Source: Nitrospiraceae bacterium
Lineage (GTDB): Bacteria > Nitrospirota > Nitrospiria > Nitrospirales > Nitrospiraceae
Direction: 5' to 3'
NCBI GenBank assembly: GCA_019637075.1
Contig: JAHBWI010000001.1
Coordinates: 496,001-560,000 of the forward strand
DNA: 64,000 bases
Within the stretch, counting starts at the first letter, position 1. Each line of letters begins with the position of its first letter. The translations under genes were made by a program, and so were the position numbers. The notes under the pieces were generated by a model. The model saw nothing but the letters and a program-made list of their open reading frames with translations, was not told the DNA's origin and made no database searches. Positions 17,440-26,521 of this stretch are shown piece by piece.

Positions 17440-18129
17440 ATGAGCGACAACGTTCTCTCGCACAATGAAATGTGTCGGCGCGAAGGAGCCACTCTCCAGA
17501 GAGGGATGAATTTTGGCCTCGGCGGGAATCATTCCGTTATCCTGATGTCCGTGCGCCCGAATGCTCCCTATCGAGATCGTCTCGAGGACGGTGGAACCAC
17601 ACTGATCTATGAGGGGCATGACCACCCCAAAACTACCTTCTGCCCTAACCCAAAGGTCGTTGATCAGCCTCAATCGCTTCCATCAGGCAGACTCACCCAG
17701 AACGGCAAGTTCCACGAGGCAGCGCAGAAGTTTAAAGAAGGAAAGCGCTCCCCAGAGCGTGTGCGCGTCTATGAAAAGATTCGGTCAGGGATTTGGTCAT
17801 ATAACGGCGTGTTTCATCTTGTCGACGCGTGGCAAGAAAAAGATGAGCATCGAACTGTCTACAAGTTCAAACTCGTGGCGGTTGAGGGAGACGAAGACTT
17901 TGCTCAACCAGTCCATGTGGATGCGGAACGACGACGACTCATCCCCACTTCCGTCAAGCTTGAAGTTTGGAAAAGAGACAGTGGCAAATGTCGGCTCTGT
18001 GAAGCAACGGACGAACTCCACTTTGATCACATTCTTCCCTTTTCAAAGGGTGGAACCTCACTCACAGCCGAGAATATTCAACTTCTGTGCGCCAGACATA
18101 ACCTCCAAAAACGTGACTATATACAATAA
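17440..18129 (+). CDS. SRA(YDG)-HNH endonuclease, Type IV restriction-like
   Basis: From ATG 17440 the protein has 229 aa. The N-terminal half resembles an SRA/YDG base-flipping domain: QRGMNFGLGGNHSVILMSVR, then DGGTTLIYEGHD and later GVFHLVDAWQEKDEH. The C-terminal half is an HNH nuclease: VWKRDSGKCRLCEATDELHF, DHILPFSKGGTS and NIQLLCARHNLQK, with two CxxC-type pairs holding a structural zinc. SRA-HNH fusions cut DNA carrying modified cytosine, so anti-phage defence is the probable role. The region just upstream is occupied by the IS110 remnant, and no methyltransferase is nearby, as expected for a modification-dependent enzyme. Confidence 0.78.
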   Translation: MSDNVLSHNEMCRREGATLQRGMNFGLGGNHSVILMSVRPNAPYRDRLEDGGTTLIYEGHDHPKTTFCPNPKVVDQPQSLPSGRLTQNGKFHEAAQKFKEGKRSPERVRVYEKIRSGIWSYNGVFHLVDAWQEKDEHRTVYKFKLVAVEGDEDFAQPVHVDAERRRLIPTSVKLEVWKRDSGKCRLCEATDELHFDHILPFSKGGTSLTAENIQLLCARHNLQKRDYIQ

Positions 18130-18164
18130 ACACAAAACTGAGGCGTACCTCTCTAAGCTCACTC

Positions 18165-18599
18165 ATGACAGTTAACTACAACCTCCACCGCTTCCTCACC
18201 GCCCAAGCGCCCACCTACGACACAGTCCTCGCTGAACTTCGCGCCGGAAAAAAGACCAGCCATTGGATTTGGTTCATCTTTCCGCAGATCGCCGGTCTTG
18301 GTCACAGCGCGACGGCACAACAATTCGCCATCACGTCGCTCGATGAGGCAAAGTCGTTTCTGCAACACCCAATCCTAGGCCCACGACTCAGAGCCTGTAC
18401 TCAGCTTGTTCTCGACGTGAAGGGGCGTAGTGCTGACGAGATCTTCCCCTACCCGGACAATCTGAAATTCCGATCCTGCATGACCTTGTTCACGACCGCC
18501 GCCACCGACGACGGCCTCTTCAAAGCCGCCCTGGACAAATACTTCGACGGCCAGCCCGACCCAAAGACCCTCGACATCCTCGCGCAGCAATCGGCCTAG
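18165..18599 (+). CDS. DUF1810 family protein
   Basis: A 144-aa protein matching the DUF1810 pattern: YDTVLAELRAGKKTSHWIWF, then IFPQIAGLGHSATAQQFAI, with FPYPDNLKFRSCMTLF further on. The family is widespread and single-domain, with no established function that I can state. It follows the SRA-HNH gene by 35 bases on the same strand and may be co-transcribed. Confidence 0.78.
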   Translation: MTVNYNLHRFLTAQAPTYDTVLAELRAGKKTSHWIWFIFPQIAGLGHSATAQQFAITSLDEAKSFLQHPILGPRLRACTQLVLDVKGRSADEIFPYPDNLKFRSCMTLFTTAATDDGLFKAALDKYFDGQPDPKTLDILAQQSA

Positions 18600-18733
18600 C
18601 ACATGCAGACCCTCCCCTCGCCGGAGCACATAAACGGGCCATCCGCCCGCCTTGCCCTTCCGTAAAACCCTATGTAAGGATGGGATGCTCGGATCGACTG
18701 ACCTTCAGTCACCCGTGAACCAAGGAGATCGCT

Positions 18734-19153
18734 ATGCCAGCCAAGATTGAAATAGGCCCGATTGTGAAAGTGGTGAAGTCCGATGAGGAATGGAAGAAGC
18801 AGCTCGCGCAGCTTGCCTACCAGGTGCTGCGCCATGAAGAGACCGAGCGGGCCTTTACCAATCCGCTGCACGAGAACCATGCCTCGGGCATCTACTACTG
18901 CGCCGGATGCGAGTTGCCGCTGTTTTCCTCGGAACACAAATTCGACAGCGGGACCGGCTGGCCGAGTTTCTGGCAGCCGCTCGATCCCAAAGTGATCGAA
19001 ACCCGCACCGACACGAAATTCTTCATGACCCGCGTCGAAGTCCACTGCGCCCGCTGCGGCGGCCACCAGGGCCACGTGTTCAACGACGGGCCGAAACCGA
19101 CGGGCCTGCGCTACTGCATCAACGGCGTGGCGCTGAAGTTCATTCCGGCATGA
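18734..19153 (+). CDS. msrB: peptide-methionine (R)-S-oxide reductase MsrB
   Basis: 139 aa with the SelR/MsrB signatures: the zinc-binding CxxC pairs (YCAGCELPLF and CARCGGHQGHVF), SGTGWPSF, and the catalytic Cys in LRYCINGVALKF. It reduces methionine-R-sulfoxide in proteins, with thioredoxin as the usual reductant. AGGAGATCGCT precedes the start. No signal peptide, so it is cytosolic. Confidence 0.93.
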   Translation: MPAKIEIGPIVKVVKSDEEWKKQLAQLAYQVLRHEETERAFTNPLHENHASGIYYCAGCELPLFSSEHKFDSGTGWPSFWQPLDPKVIETRTDTKFFMTRVEVHCARCGGHQGHVFNDGPKPTGLRYCINGVALKFIPA

Positions 19154-19288
19154 CCTTGCAGTCCCGCCCTTTTGCCTCGCACGGACGGGACTGCCCTGCT
19201 CGGCCCTGACGTCTGGAAATGCGACGCCACTTGCTATTTGGTCACCTTCCCCCCTAGACTGAACCATTACCTGGCCTGCCCATCGTCG

Positions 19289-20437
19289 ATGCGACTCCTC
19301 TTCTTACTCATTTCAGCCTTTATGCTCTCGACCGGTTGCTCGCGCTCGAGCGACCTCGTGGCAAGCAATCTCAACGCCTGCCTCGTCGTCACCGAAGCCG
19401 AGATCGAACTGGCCCTCGGTACGCCAGTCATGCAGGGGGAGCGACAAAACGACCAGCAGTGCCTCTACCACGGCAAGAAGAATCCGCAAGAGACCGTGTT
19501 GGTGGAACTCACGCCCGGCACCGGGGGAGAAAAGAAAAGCCTCTTCAACAGCGAGCGGATGAAATCGGATCGCACCCTGATTCCCGGCATCGGCGACGGT
19601 GCCTTCACCTTCCGCTCCCCGGTCGGCGGCATTCAACTCACGTTCATGAAAGGCGACGCGCTGGTGACGCTGTCGCTGTCGTCCTTCAAGCAGGGCAACC
19701 CGCTCGATGCCGTCACCAATCTGGCCAAGGTTGCAGCGAATCGATTGACCGCCCGTTTGGCTGTGCCGGGACAGGCCTCGATGGGCGCAGGCCTCACCGC
19801 CTCGGCTTCTCAATCAGCCGGTGACTGGTACGGGTGCCTCCCCGTCGGCATGATGTTCGGCAAAGGGCACCTGACCATTACGGATCGAGGGGAATGGACC
19901 ATGACCACGGCGGTGTTATCACCCGGCACCCTGGTGGCGGATCGCGGGCGATGGCAGGTCGAGTCTTTTCAGGACATCCTGCACGGCACATATCACCTGG
20001 GCGGAAAAGAGTCGTTCTCCACCACGGGTATCCTAAGCATCAACTGGGACCGTTTGCCCAAGAATCAGCCGCCCAGCCGGTTTGACCGAACCCTGTTTCA
20101 AGCGTTGAACGGCATGCCGCACAAGATCGCGGTCAAACGGCTGCCGCCCGTTGAGCCGGCGCTCGTGGGAACATGGGAAGGGTCGGCAAAGTTCGTGGAT
20201 CACCAGGAAGAGTTCATCTGGACGATCACCGCCGGAAACCTCTCGGAATTTTACCGCGCAACTCTCCAAACCGGTCGCCTGGAACAGGACAACGACCAGT
20301 ATCGGCTCGTCGTCCCTCAAGGCAAGTCCCCCGCCCTCGCCATCCGCTTTCCATCGAAAGACCAGATGGAGTTGACGGACCCTTCCGGCTCCGTCTCGCA
20401 ATGGACCAAAAACGAGAAGCTCCTTTCCCGCTGTTAG
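19289..20437 (+). CDS. lipoprotein of unknown function
   Basis: From ATG 19289 the protein has 382 aa, with a signal peptide and lipobox (MRLLFLLISAFMLSTGC). Residues ~25-165 contain ACLVVTEAEIELALGTPV and a CLYHGK segment, a layout I have seen in small secreted DUF3558-like domains; this resemblance is weak. The second half (from ~180) is beta-rich, with two similar blocks around GEWTMTTAVLSPGTLVADRG and TWEGSAKFVDHQEEFIWT, which may be lipocalin-like or repeats of one fold. Function unknown. Confidence 0.68.
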   Translation: MRLLFLLISAFMLSTGCSRSSDLVASNLNACLVVTEAEIELALGTPVMQGERQNDQQCLYHGKKNPQETVLVELTPGTGGEKKSLFNSERMKSDRTLIPGIGDGAFTFRSPVGGIQLTFMKGDALVTLSLSSFKQGNPLDAVTNLAKVAANRLTARLAVPGQASMGAGLTASASQSAGDWYGCLPVGMMFGKGHLTITDRGEWTMTTAVLSPGTLVADRGRWQVESFQDILHGTYHLGGKESFSTTGILSINWDRLPKNQPPSRFDRTLFQALNGMPHKIAVKRLPPVEPALVGTWEGSAKFVDHQEEFIWTITAGNLSEFYRATLQTGRLEQDNDQYRLVVPQGKSPALAIRFPSKDQMELTDPSGSVSQWTKNEKLLSRC

Positions 20438-20574
20438 CCTAGTTCCACTCCGGTTGCACGCGCGCAGCGCAATCCATTGAGCCCTGTCACTCGGGTACTC
20501 CACATCGACGGCGCTTCGGCGTCGACTGCCGGTGCGGGATCGTGCTCTACAGCGCGACGAATTCGAGAAGCGGT

Positions 20575-21027
20575 CTAACGGGAAGGCAATCGCATCACGG
20601 GCGAGGGGGCATTGAGGATTTCGCGGACTTTTCTGACGAGCAGAGAGGACGAATAGGGCTTTTGGAGAAACCAGCCCCCCAGGGTCCCTTCGAAGTTATG
20701 CTGAGAGACCAGACCCGAGACAAACAGGACGGGCAAGGTCGGATGGTGGGATCTGAGCCGTTGCACCAGCGTCGGCCCCGACATGATCGGCATCATGACA
20801 TCGGCCACGAGCAGACCGAATCGTTCAGGCGCCTGCTCGAATAACTGCAGTGCCTCTCCACCGCTCATCGCACGAGACACTTTGAAGCCATTCAGCTCCA
20901 AAATCGTCCCGGTGAGCTCACAGACGGAGCGTTCATCGTCTACGAGAAGAATAGAGGGACTGGATGGCATGCGATCGGCTGCATTCATCGAAGGATGACT
21001 CCCGGGGTCGGTCGCTCTGAGTGCCAT
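20575..21027 (-). CDS. single-domain response regulator (REC)
   Basis: A 150-aa receiver domain alone: acidic pocket LLVDDERS, phospho-acceptor Asp in LLVADVMMPIMSG, Ser/Thr position in VLFVSG, and the conserved Lys in WFLQKPYSS. There is no output domain, so it acts by protein contact or in a phosphorelay. The hybrid histidine kinase at 21825-23801 on the same strand is the nearest candidate partner, with the DsbA-like gene between. Confidence 0.85.
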   Translation of the reverse strand: MALRATDPGSHPSMNAADRMPSSPSILLVDDERSVCELTGTILELNGFKVSRAMSGGEALQLFEQAPERFGLLVADVMMPIMSGPTLVQRLRSHHPTLPVLFVSGLVSQHNFEGTLGGWFLQKPYSSSLLVRKVREILNAPSPVMRLPSR

Positions 21028-21086
21028 TCAACCGTAGCACCCAAGGCAGATTGCGTCAAAAGTTGCAGCATCAACGCGACGGCTGC

Positions 21087-21665
21087 TTAATGGTGAGCCA
21101 AAAATCCCTGAATTTCTTCCACGGCAACCAGCCCGACAAGGATGCAACGATCTTCTCGTTCCAGCAGCGGTACCCCCGCGTGTTCGGCGTCGGCCCACCC
21201 CGCAGCCCAGCGTTCCACAATCGGACTGACGTCCTCCGCCGACGGTGACGCGATCCGGCCAGGCTCGAACCCTTGTCGTTGTCCCGCTTCTTGCAAGATC
21301 TCCGGATCAGAGATGTCCTTCCCTTCCACCCAAAACAGTCGATAGAGGGATCGGATAAATCCCGCGGCTCCGGCCGCGTCCATCCGAAGCGCTCGAATTG
21401 CAGCCTCGATCGCTGCGCGGGTGTTCGGTTTGCCCTTCGGCACCACGATGGACAGCTCCGGCGCCAAGCGTCGCACCACCGTCACCTCCTGCCGCAACTC
21501 CGCTCCCAGGTGGCCGGACCAGCGTTGCATCGGCGTCGGTAGGTGGGGAGCATGCTGCACACCGCGCCATTCCACCGCCTGCATGAGGCCGCTGTCGTGC
21601 AACCGCTCGTGCATCGCATAGCAAAACGGGCAATTGAAATCGCTGTAGAGCACGGATCGACGCAT
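21087..21665 (-). CDS. DsbA-family thioredoxin-fold oxidoreductase
   Basis: Start at ATG 21665, with GAGGGGG upstream, gives 192 aa beginning MRRSVLYSDFNCPFCYAMHE. The CPFC motif sits at the start of the first helix of a thioredoxin fold, as in DsbA/FrnE-like and HCCA-isomerase-like proteins. The central helical insert and the final GVPLLEREDRCILVGLVAVE (cis-Pro loop and sheet) fit that family. There is no signal peptide, so it is cytosolic and closer to FrnE/2-hydroxychromene-carboxylate isomerases than to periplasmic DsbA. Substrate unknown. Confidence 0.78.
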   Translation of the reverse strand: MRRSVLYSDFNCPFCYAMHERLHDSGLMQAVEWRGVQHAPHLPTPMQRWSGHLGAELRQEVTVVRRLAPELSIVVPKGKPNTRAAIEAAIRALRMDAAGAAGFIRSLYRLFWVEGKDISDPEILQEAGQRQGFEPGRIASPSAEDVSPIVERWAAGWADAEHAGVPLLEREDRCILVGLVAVEEIQGFLAHH

Positions 21666-21824
21666 CGCTCGGCCCCCTCTCATTTCGGCGCTGAAGCATA
21701 CGCGCGCCGCGGCCGCACAATCCAATACTTGCGGCATATACGAACGATAGTCGTCCACTATCTTCGCAACGGGCACAGGCGGTGTTGAGGCAAGAGGTGA
21801 AACGTCCGGAATAGCGGGGAAGAC

Positions 21825-23801
21825 TTACCCGGCGATGAGGCCGACCTGAACCAATTTTGTTCGCAGGTTGGTGATGGTGAGCGGTTTACCGAGGACATCA
21901 TCCATCCCAGATTCGCGACAGCGCTGATGATCATCATGCTCCACGCTGCCGGTCAGCGCGATAATAATCGGCTGACTTTGTGCGGAAGGGGCCGCGTGCC
22001 GAATTTTCCGTGTCGCCTCATACCCGTCGATTTCCGGCATGTGACAATCCATCAAGATGACATCGTACTCCGTGCGGGCGGACGCCTCGATAGCTTCCCT
22101 GCCGTTTGAGGCAACTTCGACCTGACAGCCCAGCTTCTGGAGAAACTTACACGCCACCACCTGGTTGACGTTGTTGTCGTCCACCACGAGTACGCGCGCG
22201 GGGCGCGACAGTAGCTTCCGATCAGCCATGCCGGTTTGTATCTCCGAAGGCCGCCTCATCGTCAGATCAACGGCGCGGGAAATCGCCGGGAGCAATCTGG
22301 TCGTAAACCAAAACCGGCTGCCGACACCCGGTACGCTCTCGACATCGATGACGCCCCCCATCATCTCCACCAAATCCTTGCAAATGGCCAACCCCAGCCC
22401 GGTTCCTCCGAAACGCCTGGTGATGGACTCATCCGCCTGTTGGTAGCGTTGAAACAACCGCGTGCGCTGCTCAGGCGTAATACCGATGCCCGTGTCTGCG
22501 ATTTCCCAACGAAGTACAGCGGCGTCGGATTCTCGGTCAGGGTTCTGCTGCTTTGCCACTCGAATATCGACGCCTCCCCGGTCGGTGAATTTGAGGGCGT
22601 TCCCCACGAGATTGAACAAAATTTGTCGCAGACGAATGGGGTCGCCACGGAAAGAGCCCGGAACATCGTCAGCCACCTCCGTTTGTACCGTGATACCCTT
22701 TTTGCGCGAGATCTCCGACAGCAGCAGGACGACGTCACGCAGCAGCATCCGAACGTCCACATCCGCCACTTCCAGCCGCATTTTTCCCGACTCGATTTTC
22801 GACAGATCCAGGACGTCATTCACCAACGCGATGAGCGCTTCTCCGGACCGTTGGATCGTTTCGACATAGCTTTGCTGTTCGGGAGACAGCGTTCCCTGGC
22901 GCAACAACTCTGCGCAACCCAACACACCGGTCATCGGTGTCCGCAAGTCATGGCTGACCGTCGCGAGGAACATGGTCTTGGTCCGTGCGGTTTCCTCTGC
23001 CCGTTCCTTTGCCTTCCGCAATTCCACCGAAGCCGAAATGTCGAGGCCGTAGGCCCGAACCAGCGTGGTCCGTTCGATGGGAAAGAACGACCAAGACAGA
23101 TGCCGGTCCCCGATGCCGACCTCCAGTCTTTCCATGGTCTCACCCGAACTCACGCAGTGACTCAAGATTCTCGGCAAGTCTTTCGGCAACAGGATTGAGG
23201 GATCGGTCGCGCCGTTTCCCATTTCGTGCAACAGCCCGATCACGGCCGCATTCGCGTAGCAGATCGTGCAGTCTTGATCGAACTCCACGATCGGGTGGGG
23301 CGCCTGTTCGGTCAGCTTGGCCGCACGACTGACTTCACGCTCAGCCTCCCGCTGGGTCGTCAAGTCTCGACAGATGACGAAGGCCGCCGTGCCCTCTTGA
23401 GCATGGGGGTTCGGCCTGACTTCCATTTCCAATTCAATACACGCTCCATCAGGACGATCCAAGGAGACGGTCGCAGATTGAAGCGGCGAGGAGGATTCGA
23501 GAACTCGATCGATGGGACAATAGGCCGGCACCAGTCCGAGGCCCCCGCAGCTCAGCAGATCATGCAATCGCACCCCGACGATACCGGTGTGCCGGCCCAT
23601 CAGACCGTACACGGCATGGTTGACGTTCGTGACGACCCCCTGCCGATTCACCACGAATACCGCTTCTGCCAAAGAGTCCAGCAACGACCGGTAGTCGTCC
23701 GGCAGAAGCCGACCGACCGGCTGGCAGGAATGTGATGACACCTCGGACTCCGGCAATGACATGACCCCGTCCTGCGATACAGGTTCTCTCGTTATCGGCA
23801 T
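21825..23801 (-). CDS. PAS-PAS hybrid sensor histidine kinase/response regulator
   Basis: 658 aa without clear membrane spans. Two PAS-like domains (~35-150 and ~160-265) precede a HisKA domain with the phospho-acceptor His in FLATVSHDLRTPMTG (~residue 282). An HATPase domain follows (N-box LVGNALKFTD, G-boxes DTGIGI and GTGLGLAICKD), then a receiver domain with the phospho-Asp in ILMDCHMPEIDGYEA. This is a soluble BarA-like hybrid kinase sensing an internal cue through PAS. A partner is probably the single REC protein downstream. No output DNA-binding regulator lies beside it. Confidence 0.92.
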   Translation of the reverse strand: MPITREPVSQDGVMSLPESEVSSHSCQPVGRLLPDDYRSLLDSLAEAVFVVNRQGVVTNVNHAVYGLMGRHTGIVGVRLHDLLSCGGLGLVPAYCPIDRVLESSSPLQSATVSLDRPDGACIELEMEVRPNPHAQEGTAAFVICRDLTTQREAEREVSRAAKLTEQAPHPIVEFDQDCTICYANAAVIGLLHEMGNGATDPSILLPKDLPRILSHCVSSGETMERLEVGIGDRHLSWSFFPIERTTLVRAYGLDISASVELRKAKERAEETARTKTMFLATVSHDLRTPMTGVLGCAELLRQGTLSPEQQSYVETIQRSGEALIALVNDVLDLSKIESGKMRLEVADVDVRMLLRDVVLLLSEISRKKGITVQTEVADDVPGSFRGDPIRLRQILFNLVGNALKFTDRGGVDIRVAKQQNPDRESDAAVLRWEIADTGIGITPEQRTRLFQRYQQADESITRRFGGTGLGLAICKDLVEMMGGVIDVESVPGVGSRFWFTTRLLPAISRAVDLTMRRPSEIQTGMADRKLLSRPARVLVVDDNNVNQVVACKFLQKLGCQVEVASNGREAIEASARTEYDVILMDCHMPEIDGYEATRKIRHAAPSAQSQPIIIALTGSVEHDDHQRCRESGMDDVLGKPLTITNLRTKLVQVGLIAG

Positions 23802-23891
23802 GCAGGCTTAATTCTTGAGATTTCGGTCTGTTCACAGACATTGTCGGAAAAAGCCTACGGGAGTACCCCTGGCGCGCTTTCACCGCAATCC

Positions 23892-24686
23892 TCACGGCAG
23901 GACCGCAATAATCCGTACTGGTCCCCCGGACCCTCCTTTGATCTTCAAGGGCAACGCGATGACCGAGGCGCCGGTGGTCGGCACCCGATCCAAGTGGGCC
24001 ACGTTCTCCAAGGCATACAACCCCGCCCCGTTGAGGACCTGATGCACTGGAAAGTCCTGCGAGGGTCCGTAATCCACGCTTGCCGTATCGATACCGATTC
24101 CCCTGATGGAGCGCTTAGCGATCAGATACTCCACCGCTTCACGAGAGTAGCCTGGGAAATGCAGCGTACCGGGTTTGTCTGGCGCACTGCTCCCGAAATA
24201 CCGCGCACGATCGGACCAGCCTGTCCCCCACCCCGTAAAGAGAAGCACCAGGGACCCGGGAGGAACGGAACCATGATTCGATTCCCACTGCTGGATGTCC
24301 TGAATCGACAGGCGATAATCCCAATCAGCCTCAACCGACCGACGCACGTCCAGCACCACCGCGGGGCCCATCAGACGATCGAGGGGAATGTCATCCACCG
24401 ACAACTGTCCCTTGGCAAAATGGATGGGTGCATCCATGTGGGTGCCGGCATGCTCGGACATCGTGAACTGCCCCGAGGCATACCAATAGCCTTGCGCCGT
24501 CTCACCCCAAGCCGTGCTTTCCCGCGAAAATGGGAGATTCCCCGGCCATGCGTGCGTGGTGCCATCCAAGGCATAGGTCAAGTCGACGATTTGCCCAGCC
24601 GAGGTCGATCCTGGCGCACAAGCGATCACCGAGAGCATGAACCCCAAGGTGAGCACACCTAAAGTATTTGTAGAAGTCATAGCCAC
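23892..24686 (-). CDS. secreted cyclase-family (kynurenine formamidase-like) metal hydrolase
   Basis: 264 aa with an N-terminal signal peptide (TNTLGVLTLGFMLSVIACAP) and the metal-binding signature HAGTHMDAPIHF of the Cyclase/KynB family. IVDLTYALDGTTHAWPG is the usual N-terminal block. Members hydrolyse kynurenine formamide, isatin or related amides; the substrate here is unknown and the export signal is unusual for KynB. It diverges from the RuBisCO-like gene, with a shared intergenic stretch of about 135 bases, which suggests joint regulation. Confidence 0.82.
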   Translation of the reverse strand: MAMTSTNTLGVLTLGFMLSVIACAPGSTSAGQIVDLTYALDGTTHAWPGNLPFSRESTAWGETAQGYWYASGQFTMSEHAGTHMDAPIHFAKGQLSVDDIPLDRLMGPAVVLDVRRSVEADWDYRLSIQDIQQWESNHGSVPPGSLVLLFTGWGTGWSDRARYFGSSAPDKPGTLHFPGYSREAVEYLIAKRSIRGIGIDTASVDYGPSQDFPVHQVLNGAGLYALENVAHLDRVPTTGASVIALPLKIKGGSGGPVRIIAVLP

Positions 24687-24821
24687 AAACTCCCTTCAAG
24701 GCATAAGGCCTTGACCATTCGAACCAACCCCACTCCAAGCGCTATCAGTCTCGAAGCGAATAGGGTACCCTTCAGCCGCTGCAACTGCAAATTCAAGCGA
24801 TTCGCACTGCACGGAGCCTGC

Positions 24822-25961
24822 ATGGGACTCACGGCCACAGATTTTTCAGGAACACGATTCTCCGTCACCTACCAATTCACCGAAGCCGCCACGGAAGCCA
24901 GAACGCGGGCCGAGTTGCTCTGCATTGAGCAGACAGTAGAAGCCACTGACGAGATCATTCCGCAAGGACCGATTCGTGATCACCTCCTGGGACGCATGAC
25001 GCAGTTTCGGTCACTACGTGACCACCTGCATGAAGCTGTCCTTACTTTCCCCGTCGAACTGCTGGATGAATCCCTTGAATCTTTGTGGCACGTCGCCTAT
25101 GGGATTGCCAGCCTGCGGGAAGGAGTCCGGATCACCGACATGTCCCTTCCGGAAGCAGCGCTTTCGCGCTGGAGCGGGGCCCGATTCGGCGTGGAGGGCC
25201 TGCGCACCCTGCTCAATGCGCCCAGCCGACCGCTCGTCTGCGCGGTGTTGAAGCCGTTAGGCATGAGTCCCCAACAACTCGGCTCGTTGGCCTATGAATT
25301 CGCCCTCGGCGGCGTCGACATCATAAAGGACGACCAGGGATTGTCGAACCATCCGTTCTGTCCCTTTGAAGAGCGGGTATCACGTTGCGCGGACGCCGTG
25401 GCCCGTGCAGCAAAGGAAACCGGCATCCGCTGTCTCTACGCCCCGCACATCGGGGGCAGTTGGCCGACTCTCCGCGCAAGAGCCGACCACGCACGTCGAG
25501 TCGGTGCCGGGGCATTGCTTGTGTGCCCCGGCATTACAGGGTTCGACCAAATGGCCGAACTCGCCAAACAGACTGGTGCTCCGCTCCCGATCCTGTCTCA
25601 CCCAGCTGCGCTCGGTTCGTATTTTGCACCCCAAGACTCCGGCATCGCCCCGGATGTGCTCTTCGGCCTCTTGCCTCGGTTAGCCGGAGCAGATGTCACC
25701 ATCTACCCAACCTTTGGACTCACCTACCCGATCTCCATGGCAGACTGTCAACGGATCGCAGCAACCTGCCGGCGTCCGATGGGACGCATCTTGAGCATAC
25801 TTCCGTCTGCCGCTGGGCGCATGGGACCGGCGCGGATTACGGAGATGTCGGCCTGCTATGGCCAGGACGTGGTCTATGTGCTGGGTAGCGAAATTCGCAC
25901 CCATCGGTCAGGGGTCGCAGCAGCCTGCCGGGATTTTTCCCGACAACTGTTGGGGACCTGA
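24822..25961 (+). CDS. RuBisCO-like protein (form IV)
   Basis: From ATG 24822 the protein has 379 aa, shorter than true RuBisCO large subunits (~450-475). The TIM-barrel landmarks are there: CAVLKPLGMSPQQL (equivalent to the TVKPKLGLS strand) and GGVDIIKDDQGLSNHPFCPF (equivalent to GGLDFTKDDE, with the carbamylated Lys kept but the Glu metal ligand changed to Gln). The loop-6 Lys region reads ILPSAAGRMGP instead of the canonical sequence, and the GGG phosphate loop near the C-terminus is replaced by VLGSEIRTH. It is therefore unlikely to fix CO2. Related RLPs act as enolases or isomerases in sulfur-metabolite salvage; the exact reaction is unknown. Confidence 0.82.
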   Translation: MGLTATDFSGTRFSVTYQFTEAATEARTRAELLCIEQTVEATDEIIPQGPIRDHLLGRMTQFRSLRDHLHEAVLTFPVELLDESLESLWHVAYGIASLREGVRITDMSLPEAALSRWSGARFGVEGLRTLLNAPSRPLVCAVLKPLGMSPQQLGSLAYEFALGGVDIIKDDQGLSNHPFCPFEERVSRCADAVARAAKETGIRCLYAPHIGGSWPTLRARADHARRVGAGALLVCPGITGFDQMAELAKQTGAPLPILSHPAALGSYFAPQDSGIAPDVLFGLLPRLAGADVTIYPTFGLTYPISMADCQRIAATCRRPMGRILSILPSAAGRMGPARITEMSACYGQDVVYVLGSEIRTHRSGVAAACRDFSRQLLGT

Positions 25962-25998
25962 AAACTCCGGACTATTAATAATTATTTACATTACTATT

Positions 25999-26033
25999 TA
26001 TTTATAACTATTTATAAATACACATATTTATAA
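25999..26033. repeat. three TATTTATAA boxes in an AT-only patch
   Basis: TATTTATAA occurs at 25999, 26009 and 26025, inside an intergenic patch (about 25975-26050) that is almost pure A/T in a GC-rich chromosome. The 10-base offset of the first two copies places them on the same helix face. The patch lies between the RuBisCO-like gene and the FlgC-like gene, the first of a run of signalling genes. It could be a regulator-binding site, UP element or bent DNA. Confidence 0.55.
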
Positions 26034-26136
26034 AGACTAAAGTTAATCTAAAATACGCCGAAAGAGTATGCGATCCGGTAGGGCCTCCTATACCTATACC
26101 TGGGTGCTCTCCCTACTCGTGACGAGGAGGTGTCAA

Positions 26137-26490
26137 ATGGTGAACGCCCTTCAGACCGCGCTCTCCGGAATGACAGCCTTTTCCCGCAGCGTCGGCACGA
26201 CGGCAAACAACCTAGCCAACGTGGCTACGCCGGAATTCAAACGCGGCCGGACGGAATTTCAAGAAGCACAGAACGGCGGCGTCCACACGTCAAACTCCGT
26301 GGACTCCCGACCAGGCCCCCTCATCTTCCAACAAACCTCCCAGAATCCCGTGTTCGAGGAACAGTCGAACGTCGACATGGGCGAGGAGATGGTCAACCTG
26401 ATCCAAGCTCAACGGGAGTTCGAACTCAACGTCAAGGTCGTCGGCACAACCGACGCCATGCTCGGCTCACTCCTCAGCATTCGCAAGTAA
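26137..26490 (+). CDS. orphan flagellar rod-type protein (FlgC/FlgG-like)
   Basis: 117 aa from ATG 26137, with GAGGAGG upstream. Its N-terminus (ALQTALSGMTAFSRSVGTTA and NNLANVATPEFKRGRTEF) is the flagellar basal-body rod signature. Its C-terminus (VDMGEEMVNLIQAQREFELN, then VKVVGTTDAMLG) is the matching rod/hook C-terminal motif. FlgC is normally ~135-150 aa; this one is short, lacking most of the middle. No other flagellar gene is nearby. It starts a same-strand run with two HD-GYP proteins, 31 bases before the first. It may be part of a flagellar set located elsewhere or have been recruited to another structure. Confidence 0.82.
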   Translation: MVNALQTALSGMTAFSRSVGTTANNLANVATPEFKRGRTEFQEAQNGGVHTSNSVDSRPGPLIFQQTSQNPVFEEQSNVDMGEEMVNLIQAQREFELNVKVVGTTDAMLGSLLSIRK

Positions 26491-26521
26491 CGGCCCGTAG
26501 CGGGCGCATCGGACGAGAGAC

